DNA from: Chloroflexota bacterium
GTDB lineage: Bacteria > Chloroflexota > Limnocylindria > Limnocylindrales > CSP1-4
Direction: 5' to 3'
Length of the DNA stretch: 39,869 bases
NCBI GenBank assembly: GCA_003158675.1
Contig: PMKN01000068.1
Span: forward strand, 5,485 to 45,353
The notes under the pieces: model-generated
What the model was told of the DNA's origin: nothing
The model's input: the letters and a program-made list of their open reading frames with translations, nothing else
Databases searched by the model: none
Part shown: piece after piece, positions 15,979 through 22,662 of the stretch
How positions within the stretch are numbered: the stretch's first letter is position 1
How the letters are laid out: each line of letters starts with the position of its first letter
Made by a program: the position numbers and the translations under genes

Positions 15979-17055
15979 TCAGTGCTTGCTGACCCCGTCA
16001 ACCCGAACCGGGCCGGCCATGGCAAAAGGATCCTTGTTGAGGGTCTTGACCTCCTCGTGGATCTTCTTGAGCGCGCTCGCCATGTCTTCGAACTGGGCGA
16101 ACGTGAGCGATTGCTCGCCGTCGGACTTGGCCTCGTCCGGCTTGGGGTGAACCTCGACCATGATCCCGTCGGCTCCGGCGGCGACCGCAGCCATTGCCAT
16201 CGGCCTCACCAGCCAGCGCTTCCCGGTGGCATGGGACGGGTCGACGACGACCGGCAGATGGGTCAGATGGTGGAGCAGAGGCACGGCCGTCAGGTCGAGC
16301 GTGTTGCGGGTGTAGGTCTCGAAGGTTCGGATGCCGCGCTCGCACAGGATCACGTTGGGCTGGCCCGACGAGACGATGTACTCGGCGGCCATGAGCCACT
16401 CTTCGATCGTGGCCCCGAAGCCGCGCTTGAGCATGACGGGCTTGCCGGCCTTTCCCACTGCCGTCAACAGGGAGTAGTTCTGCATGTTGCGGGTGCCGAC
16501 CTGGAGGATGTCGGAGTGCTTTGCGACGACCTCCACCTGGCTCGGCTCCATGACCTCGGTGATCGTGGGCAGGCCCGTCGCCTTGCCGGCGTCATGGAGG
16601 TATTCCAGGCCCTCGATGCCCAGTCCCTGGAAGGCGTACGGGCTGGTGCGCGGCTTGAACGCACCGCCTCGCAGGATCGTGGCGCCGCCATTGGCCACGG
16701 CCTGGGCCGTCTCGATCATCATGGCTCGCCCTTCGATGGAGCAGGGGCCGGCCATGATCGTGAGCGTGCCGTTGCCTATCCTGGTGCCGTGCAGCTCGAC
16801 GATCGTGTCTTCGGGGTGGGACTCCCGCGATGTGAGCTTGAAGGGCCGGCTGATGGGCGTCACGGAGTCGACGCCGGGCATGAGGTTCAACTTGCTCATG
16901 AGATGGTCCCTCTGCGGCCCAACGTCGCCCAGGACGGCGATCACCACTCGTTGCGTGCCGTAGTTGTCATGTGGCGTTAGTCCGGCACTCGCTATCAAGT
17001 CCCGGACGTCTTTGGCTTCTTGTTCGGTTGCCCCTACGGACATCACGACGATCAT
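15979..17055 (-). CDS. aroF: 3-deoxy-7-phosphoheptulonate (DAHP) synthase, type I-beta
   Basis: DAHP synthase condenses PEP and erythrose 4-phosphate, the first shikimate step. From the ATG at 17055 (AGAAGGA seven bases upstream) the product is 358 residues. An N-terminal ferredoxin-like domain (about residues 1-70, [17 protein letters not shown]) is the regulatory domain known from Thermotoga-type enzymes, where it mediates feedback inhibition. The TIM barrel follows with [67 protein letters not shown] and [19 protein letters not shown]. The open frame extends to 17163 but that part contains the terminator stem, so 17055 is preferred. It is first in the operon, right after the Phe/Tyr attenuator. 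Confidence 0.95.
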   Translation of the reverse strand: MIVVMSVGATEQEAKDVRDLIASAGLTPHDNYGTQRVVIAVLGDVGPQRDHLMSKLNLMPGVDSVTPISRPFKLTSRESHPEDTIVELHGTRIGNGTLTIMAGPCSIEGRAMMIETAQAVANGGATILRGGAFKPRTSPYAFQGLGIEGLEYLHDAGKATGLPTITEVMEPSQVEVVAKHSDILQVGTRNMQNYSLLTAVGKAGKPVMLKRGFGATIEEWLMAAEYIVSSGQPNVILCERGIRTFETYTRNTLDLTAVPLLHHLTHLPVVVDPSHATGKRWLVRPMAMAAVAAGADGIMVEVHPKPDEAKSDGEQSLTFAQFEDMASALKKIHEEVKTLNKDPFAMAGPVRVDGVSKH

Positions 17056-17126
17056 CTGGCGGTCCTTCTTGCGGGGCCGGCGGTGGCCAATGGCGGCGGA
17101 TCCGACAACGGCTCCAGGTCGGGCAA

Positions 17127-17154
17127 CAAAAAAGCAGAGGCGCTGCCTCTGCTT
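17127..17154 (-). terminator. Attenuator terminator of the aro operon
   Basis: On the minus strand AAGCAGAGGC (17154-17145) pairs perfectly with GCCTCTGCTT (17141-17132) across a 3-base loop, ending in a run of six T (17133-17128). It lies between the leader peptide stop and the DAHP synthase start, the position of a transcription attenuator. Confidence 0.88.
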
Positions 17155-17197
17155 ACCCGGCACGACCCGCGATCCCGGGCCTAGGCTCCGGGAACGG

Positions 17198-17236
17198 TCA
17201 TGCCGGGTTGCGGTAAAAGAAGAAGATGTGTTCCAT
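17198..17236 (-). CDS. Phe/Tyr attenuator leader peptide (MEHIFFFYRNPA)
   Basis: An ATG at 17236 opens a 12-codon frame ending in TGA at 17200-17198. It reads MEHIFFFYRNPA, with three Phe codons and one Tyr codon in a row (codons 5-8). The frame lies between a promoter (17250-17278) and an intrinsic terminator (17127-17154), upstream of the complete shikimate operon plus chorismate mutase. This is the layout of classical ribosome-mediated attenuation: shortage of charged tRNA-Phe or tRNA-Tyr stalls the ribosome at codons 5-8 and favours read-through. The bases of codons 9-12 (ACCCGGCA, 17208-17201) are perfectly complementary to TGCCGGGT (17162-17155) next to the terminator. No Shine-Dalgarno site is seen; the mRNA would start only about 7 bases upstream. 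Confidence 0.82.
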   Translation of the reverse strand: MEHIFFFYRNPA

Positions 17237-17249
17237 GTCAGTGGAGCCG

Positions 17250-17278
17250 ACAGTAGCGGGCGCCGGGGCGGGTGTCAA
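17250..17278 (-). promoter_or_regulatory. Promoter of the aro operon
   Basis: On the minus strand a perfect -35 box TTGACA (17278-17273) is followed after 17 bases by TACTGT (17255-17250). Transcription would start near 17243, about 7 bases before the leader-peptide ATG. A 10-base inverted repeat, ATGTCAGTGG (17235-17244) and CCACTGACAT (17297-17306), brackets the promoter. Confidence 0.7.
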
Positions 17279-17449
17279 ATCGTAGTCTCCAGCAGGCCAC
17301 TGACATCGCAGGCGGACGCATTGCGTGCTGCGTGGCGCCGAAAGCGGGCTTCGACGGAATAGAATGGGCGCGTTTCGCGGGGCTGGACGGGGTCGGGCGA
17401 TTGGGGTCGGTTCCGGGCCCGAATGCCCGGGCCGGCAGAGGATGGGCCG

Positions 17450-17704
17450 TTGACTCGACACGAGGACGCCTACAACGAGGTCTTGTTCGGCTACGACAGC
17501 GACTACGCCTACGCCGTGAACATAGTCAAGAATCTCTATCTGGGTCCCGGCGAAGCTGGACCCGGGGACGAGTGGAACATGCCGCGTCGGCCGCTCGATG
17601 AGGCCGCGATGGAGGCCGACGACGGCGCTGAGGAGGCCCGTTCGAGCCATGGCGGTTGGCGTAGCCGCCTGATCGGCTTGTTCCGGCGGCAGCCTCCCGA
17701 GTAG
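17450..17704 (+). CDS. Small acidic hypothetical protein
   Basis: I do not recognise a family. The TTG at 17450 is preceded by AGAGGA at a good distance and gives 84 residues beginning with TRHEDAYNEVLFGYDSDYAY, followed by AVNIVKNLYLGPG; ATG at 17423 is an alternative that adds nine residues. The first half is Tyr/Asp-rich and looks protein-like, with third-codon G/C preference like its neighbours. The second half is acidic (EADDGAEEA) and ends in a basic-amphipathic stretch, WRSRLIGLFRRQP. It is transcribed divergently from the aro leader. Overlapping minus-strand frames are less protein-like. Confidence 0.55.
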   Translation: MTRHEDAYNEVLFGYDSDYAYAVNIVKNLYLGPGEAGPGDEWNMPRRPLDEAAMEADDGAEEARSSHGGWRSRLIGLFRRQPPE

Positions 17705-17873
17705 CCGTCCGATCTGCGCGCCTGTCCGGATGGTTCGCCGCACCGCTGGCTTGCTGCCGGCGGGCGGGAGTCGGCGTCACGGTTGCTGAGCGGCCTCGCT
17801 TCCTGGAGTCGTTGGGTCTGCGGCGGATCAGGTCGGTCGGGCGATCGGCACCGTGGCGAGGGCCGTTGTGCGG

Positions 17874-18887
17874 CTAGGGCTTCGGCCGGACCACGATCTT
17901 GAGTCCATCACGCCCGGCGGCGGTCCGGAAGGCGGCTTCATGCTCGGCCAGCGGGAAGCTGGCCGTCACGACCGATCGAACGTCGGCGAGTCCGGCCGCG
18001 ACCAGCCGGATCGCCTCAGGGTAGACACGATTCATGCGGCGTGAGAGCTTGACCGTGAGGCCCTTTCGACGGGCGGTGGAGGCCGTGAAGGTCGTTCGAT
18101 CCTCTGATGGGATGCCGACGACCACGACCGTGCCGCCCGGAGCCGCGAGCGCGACTGCAGTCTCGACCGAGTCGTCGACGCCGGCGGCCTCGAATGCGAC
18201 ATCCACGCCGTGCCCGTCTGTGGTGGCCCGCAAGAGAGTGCGCTCAGAGCCGCCCGCGACGGGTGTCGCATCAGTTGCGCCGGCCTGGCGAGCGGCTGCG
18301 AGGCGATGCTCCAGCACGTCGGTGGCGACGATCGTTGTGGCGCCCGCGGCGCGAGCCAGCTGGATGATGAGCAGCCCGATCGGCCCGCAGCCGAAGACTC
18401 CGACGCGCTCGCCCGGTCGGATGCCCCCGAGCCTGACGGCGTGGAGGGCGACTCCGAGGGGCTCGAGCATCGCCACGTCGGCATCGCCCAGAGCGTCGGG
18501 TACCGGAATGAGGCTGTTCGATGGCCAGGCAACGAACTCGCGCAGCGCGCCGTCTGTCGTGCCGTCGCCGGCGAATCGCAGGGCAAGGCAGAAATGCGCG
18601 TGGCCGGCCCGGCATTGCTCGCACTTCTCGCACGGAATGGCCGGATCTATGGCCACCCGAAGCCCGGCCCGCGGCCCCGCCTCGATGACGCCAGCCGCCT
18701 CGTGACCCAGGACCGTCGGCCGGGACAGGGCCACGTCGCCGATCCCCGACTCGGAGTACCAGTGGAGATCGGAACCGCAGATGCCAACTGCGGTCACGCG
18801 AACGAGTTCCTCGCCCGGGCCCGGAGTGGGCAGAGGCTCGTCGACGATACGGATATCGCCGGGCCCGTACAGCCGCAATGACTTCAT
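17874..18887 (-). CDS. Zinc-dependent sorbitol/L-threonine-type dehydrogenase
   Basis: A 337-residue medium-chain dehydrogenase that presumably oxidises a sugar alcohol or related secondary alcohol with NAD. The catalytic-zinc ligands lie in VGICGSDLHWY (Cys) and LGHEAAG (His-Glu), with EPLGVALHAV further on. A structural-zinc loop CEKCEQCRAGHAHFC has all four Cys, and the cofactor loop is FGCGPIGLL with an acidic residue (ATDVLEHR) suiting NAD. The ATG at 18887 overlaps the preceding stop by one base (TGATG), so the two are translationally coupled. Substrate is unknown; the sorbitol/xylitol dehydrogenase branch is most likely from context. A decayed second copy of its C-terminal part lies near 30205-30456. 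Confidence 0.9.
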   Translation of the reverse strand: MKSLRLYGPGDIRIVDEPLPTPGPGEELVRVTAVGICGSDLHWYSESGIGDVALSRPTVLGHEAAGVIEAGPRAGLRVAIDPAIPCEKCEQCRAGHAHFCLALRFAGDGTTDGALREFVAWPSNSLIPVPDALGDADVAMLEPLGVALHAVRLGGIRPGERVGVFGCGPIGLLIIQLARAAGATTIVATDVLEHRLAAARQAGATDATPVAGGSERTLLRATTDGHGVDVAFEAAGVDDSVETAVALAAPGGTVVVVGIPSEDRTTFTASTARRKGLTVKLSRRMNRVYPEAIRLVAAGLADVRSVVTASFPLAEHEAAFRTAAGRDGLKIVVRPKP

Positions 18888-20599
18888 CACCGTGCTCCGG
18901 ACTGGCCGGCAACCCGCAGCAACTCCTGCTCGGCGGCCTTGGTCCAGCGGCCGTCATCGAGCGCGGCGGCGACGCTGGGGAACCGCTCGCCCAGCTCGGA
19001 TAGCCGGACCAGACCGAGGTCTGGAAGAGACGGATAGACCATGATCTTGCCTGCGGCCGTGCGGCCCTCGACCGCCGCCAGCGCATCCGCGACTCCTTCG
19101 AACCCGCAGACCGCGTCGAGGGAGATGTTCGTGTCGAGTTCTCCGGCCTCGACTTTGCGAAGGACGGCCTTCATGTCCGGGATCCCGGAGCCGCTCGTGC
19201 CGAGGAAATAGCAGTGTCGCTCGATGTAACGATCGAGATCGATCTCCGCTCGCGTGCCGGTGGCGAAGCCGGCGAAGATGTTGATGCGGCAGCCGGCCCC
19301 GGCGAGCGATAGTGCCTGACCGACAAGCGTCGGCGCGGGGACCATCAATGCGACATAAGTGAAGCCGGGCGCGACCTCGCTGGTCCGGGAGTTGGCCGTC
19401 CTGAGCTCGACGCCGCGCGACCGTGCGATCGGCCCCGCGGCCAGCTCAAGGTGCGCAAGACGAGCGTCGTCGATGTCGATCGCCGCAATCGAGAGATTCG
19501 TCAGGCCGGCCGACGCGGCTCGGACCACGTGCATCAGACCCATTGGGCCCGCGGCCCCGATGACGGCCATTCGGTCACTCGAGCGAACCTCGCCGTTGGC
19601 GGGAATCGACGCGTAGCTCTCGGTCGCGGAGGCGCCCGAGGTCCCGCTCCAGCGAGTCAGGTCGTAGTGCACGCGGCCGACATCGAGCGCGATCGCTCGC
19701 CCGATCGGGACGCCGCCGGTCACGACGTTGATCAAACCTCGAAACGCCAGGCAATCCTGCAGGACTTCGATCGTGGCGGGGTTGGCTCCGAAGTAGACGA
19801 TGTCGTCGAATCCCTGGCGGGCCAGGTCGCCGAGGTCCGCGGCGGTCGAAGCGGCGGCTCCAGCGGCCGCGAGCGCCGCCCGCTGGGGCGCGTCGGCCAG
19901 GAGCGCGGTCAGTTCGGCAGGGCGTGCTTGCTCGAGCAATTCGGCAAAGCCGTGGAGCGCGTGATCCTCGTCCGCGACGACCAGGAAGCGGCCGCCTGCG
20001 AGTGGCGAACGCCGCTCGCGGTACACGTACGAGGCTTCCACGCATGCCCAGGGCTCTACCAGTGCCACTGCCGAGGCGCTCGGCTCGTCGCCCACCGGGA
20101 TGAGGAACCTTTCGTTGGTCTCCGGCTCCACGATCATTCGCTCGTCGAGCAGGACGTACTCCTGGAGGCCGCCTTCGAAGTTGTAGCCGAAGGCGGCGTT
20201 CGCGGCCGCTGTCGGCAAGTGCCGGTAGTCGGTTTGGATGAGGCACCGTTCGCCGACGCGATGACGGCGCACGCGGTCGCCCACGGCGACGATGTGGCCC
20301 ACGGGCTCGTGCCCGGGAACCGTCGGCAAGGATCCGGGAACGTACGAGGGGATCTCGGCCAGCACGTCCGCGTCCAGGCCCGAGAGAACCTCGCTCTTGC
20401 GGGGATGGCTCGTGAAGGCATGCAGGAGCTTCGTGTCGGAGAAGCAGATCCCGACCGCCTCCATGCACACCAGGATCTGGTGCGGCCCGGGCTGCGGCAC
20501 GACCTTCTCCCGATTGTGGACGATCCGGCCGGCGTCGACGATCTGGATCGCGTGCTGGCGGGCAGGCAAAGACATCTGGTGCGGCTCCATGCCGCTCAT
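18887..20599 (-). CDS. Large zinc-binding dehydrogenase with two Rossmann-like segments, sorbose-1-phosphate-reductase-like
   Basis: The start at 20599 has GAGGA seven bases upstream and gives 570 residues, far above the 340-410 of ordinary medium-chain dehydrogenases. Residues about 1-190 form the GroES-like catalytic domain with AVGICFSDTK (Cys), VPGHEPVGHIVAVGD (His-Glu) and VEPWACVEASYV; the structural four-Cys zinc loop is absent. Then come two alpha-beta segments. One spans about 200-330 and ends in INVVTGGVPIG and ALDVGRVHYD. A second opens with MAVIGAAGPMGLMHVVRAA (about 345) and ends in AAGKIMVYPSL. The gene is coupled to the downstream dehydrogenase. I infer a phosphoketose/polyol-phosphate oxidoreductase role because it sits beside an SrlD-like domain and a SorC regulator; this is not proven by sequence. 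Confidence 0.75.
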   Translation of the reverse strand: MSGMEPHQMSLPARQHAIQIVDAGRIVHNREKVVPQPGPHQILVCMEAVGICFSDTKLLHAFTSHPRKSEVLSGLDADVLAEIPSYVPGSLPTVPGHEPVGHIVAVGDRVRRHRVGERCLIQTDYRHLPTAAANAAFGYNFEGGLQEYVLLDERMIVEPETNERFLIPVGDEPSASAVALVEPWACVEASYVYRERRSPLAGGRFLVVADEDHALHGFAELLEQARPAELTALLADAPQRAALAAAGAAASTAADLGDLARQGFDDIVYFGANPATIEVLQDCLAFRGLINVVTGGVPIGRAIALDVGRVHYDLTRWSGTSGASATESYASIPANGEVRSSDRMAVIGAAGPMGLMHVVRAASAGLTNLSIAAIDIDDARLAHLELAAGPIARSRGVELRTANSRTSEVAPGFTYVALMVPAPTLVGQALSLAGAGCRINIFAGFATGTRAEIDLDRYIERHCYFLGTSGSGIPDMKAVLRKVEAGELDTNISLDAVCGFEGVADALAAVEGRTAAGKIMVYPSLPDLGLVRLSELGERFPSVAAALDDGRWTKAAEQELLRVAGQSGAR

Positions 20600-20613
20600 G
20601 CTTGGGTCCTCAT

Positions 20614-22662
20614 CTACTTCAGCATCACCTGTCCGCCGGTGACCGCGATGGCCTGGCCGGTTTCGTATCGTTGGGCGACCACATAGTAGAGGGCCTCGAG
20701 CACATCGGCCGGAGTGCAGCCGCGGCCCATCGGCACCTTCGCTTCGTAGAAGCGGCGCACGTCCTCGACATCCCTGGCGCCGGGAACCTTTCGTTCGCGC
20801 AGGTACTGCACGAACAGGCCGTTCTCGGGGTCGGACCACAGCGGCCCGCCGAAGAAGTTGCCGGGGCAGATGGCGTTGACCTTGATACCGTCGCCGACAA
20901 GTTCCAGAGCGAAAGACTGCGTCAGGCCTATCCCGCCGAATTTGCTTCCGGCGTAAGCGCTGTTGCGGCTTGAACCCTCGAGCCCCGATTTGGAGTTGAT
21001 CTCGACGATGTCGGCCCAGTACTCAGGCCGGGCCCGGTGCTGGCTCGCGAGGATCGGCGCCGCGTGTCGAACGCACACGAAGTAGCCCCGGTAGTTGACG
21101 CGCGTGACCGCGTCGAACTCCGCGATAGGTTGGGCCGTGACGCTGCCGGCCCGCAGGATGCCGGCGTTCGAAACCAACAGGTCGAATCCGCCGTAGCGGC
21201 GCACGACCTGGTCGAAGCAGGTCGTCACCGACGCCTCGTCGGTGACGTCGAGGGCAGCTCCGACGGCGCGCCCCTGCCCGAATTCGGAAGCCAGCGCGTC
21301 TGCCTGTCGTTCCGCCAGGGCGGCATTGACGTCCGCAAGGACGACGTGCCCTCCGTGAGCCACCAGATCGGCGGCGATCGCATGTCCGAAGCCCTGGGCG
21401 GCGCCTGTCACCACGGCCACGATGCCTCCCGCCCGGTCGGTGGACGGATTGCCAGCCGCAACGACGTGTCGATACGTCTCTGCCCGGCTGCGCTCGATGG
21501 GCTCCCGCTCCGCGGCCGACAGCGGACGCACCCCACCCAGCCGATGCGCCTCTGTCGTCACCGACGCCGCGTCCAGGTATACCTGCCGCGCCATGTCGGC
21601 CTGGGCGTACGAATCGCCGGCGGCGAAGAGCCCCAGGCCAGCCACGATGACGACGGCCGGCGGTCCGGCCTCGGTGGCGGCGCGGTTGGCAATCTGGCTT
21701 GTCAGGGCGTCGACGAGCTGGGCGGCTCCGGCGCCGCCGGGGGCATCCACCAAGAGCGGGAACGAGCCCGAGCACACGATCTGCTCGGGGGTGAGCGGGC
21801 CGTCGAGGGCAAACTCCCGGCCCAGTGCCGATCCCGCCACTGAGACGGCCAGCGGAGAGTCGTCGAACGTTACGACCTTGAGTCGGTCGCCCGTCGCGAG
21901 GAGCGCCCGCAGCGTGGGGCCCACGACCCGCAGCGTCGCTCGGACGTCCTCGTCCGCCAGTCGCGAGATGTCGCCCCACGCGATCGCTGGCACGTCCGCC
22001 AGGTGGGCCCGAATGGCGTGCACGAGACGCGCTGACGTAGCCTCGATCTCGGCGGTTGAGTCGCCAGCCACGATGAGGCCGTGGTTCTGTAGAAACATCG
22101 AGCGGGGAGCGGCACCGGCGGTGCGCTGCTGGTAGTCGCGCCGGGCATCGCGGATGGCGCGGGCGAGTGGCAACCCCGGTTCCGCGTACGGAACCCACAG
22201 GACGCTCGAGCAGAAGATCCGTTCGGCGATCTGGGCGCCCTGGCTGGCGCATGTGACTGCGTTCACGATCGTGGGATGGGTGTGGAGAACGAATGGCTCC
22301 GGCAGCAGGGCGTGGGACATCAGCTCGACGGATGGGCGGCGGCCGTCCGGCGGATCGACTCGATACCTCAGGGCGGCCCGCAGGACCTCGTCCGTGGGGG
22401 TGTCAACGGCATCCGCAGTCGCGGCGTCCAGCAGCTCCAGCAGCGGCTCGATCTCGAGAGCGATCAGCGATTCGATCGTCAGGGTCGCGAGCGAGGCTCC
22501 CCTCGGCTTGATGTACAGAATTCCGTCCGCCTTGACTGAGACGTTGCCGCCGGTGCCGCGCGTGAACTCGGGGTCCTCGCCGTATCGGCGCGAGAGCCCG
22601 ATGGCGTCGCGAAGAAGCTCGCTGGGCATGGTGCGCCGCTCTGACCTCGGCTGACTGCTCAC
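20614..22662 (-). CDS. Class II aldolase-short-chain dehydrogenase fusion
   Basis: A 682-residue protein from GTG at 22662, which overlaps the previous stop as GTGA; ATG at 22629 is the alternative. Residues about 15-220 form a class II aldolase/adducin domain with TGGNVSVK, FVLHTHPTIVNAV (metal His pair) and FLQNHGLIVAG (third His). A middle region (about 220-420, with VVIVAGLGLFAAGDSYAQA) links to an SDR domain: VTGAAQGFGHAIA (cofactor), LVSNAGI, EINSKSG (catalytic Ser), YAGSKFGG (Tyr-x3-Lys) and GQAIAVTGGQVM at the end. The overall plan recalls the RhaEW/YuxG aldolase-dehydrogenases of rhamnose breakdown, but the SDR end resembles sorbitol-6-phosphate 2-dehydrogenase. It would cleave a ketose (phosphate) and/or interconvert a polyol and ketose phosphate. 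Confidence 0.85.
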   Translation of the reverse strand: MSSQPRSERRTMPSELLRDAIGLSRRYGEDPEFTRGTGGNVSVKADGILYIKPRGASLATLTIESLIALEIEPLLELLDAATADAVDTPTDEVLRAALRYRVDPPDGRRPSVELMSHALLPEPFVLHTHPTIVNAVTCASQGAQIAERIFCSSVLWVPYAEPGLPLARAIRDARRDYQQRTAGAAPRSMFLQNHGLIVAGDSTAEIEATSARLVHAIRAHLADVPAIAWGDISRLADEDVRATLRVVGPTLRALLATGDRLKVVTFDDSPLAVSVAGSALGREFALDGPLTPEQIVCSGSFPLLVDAPGGAGAAQLVDALTSQIANRAATEAGPPAVVIVAGLGLFAAGDSYAQADMARQVYLDAASVTTEAHRLGGVRPLSAAEREPIERSRAETYRHVVAAGNPSTDRAGGIVAVVTGAAQGFGHAIAADLVAHGGHVVLADVNAALAERQADALASEFGQGRAVGAALDVTDEASVTTCFDQVVRRYGGFDLLVSNAGILRAGSVTAQPIAEFDAVTRVNYRGYFVCVRHAAPILASQHRARPEYWADIVEINSKSGLEGSSRNSAYAGSKFGGIGLTQSFALELVGDGIKVNAICPGNFFGGPLWSDPENGLFVQYLRERKVPGARDVEDVRRFYEAKVPMGRGCTPADVLEALYYVVAQRYETGQAIAVTGGQVMLK

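Noticed and set aside
17056-17163. Longer N-terminus for DAHP synthase
   Set aside because: The extension translates the attenuator terminator stem and linker and is unlike the family, whose regulatory domain starts at MIVV.
17198-17743. 181-residue minus-strand frame containing the leader peptide
   Set aside because: Only its last 12 codons lie downstream of the promoter; the rest overlaps the small plus-strand gene and the promoter itself.
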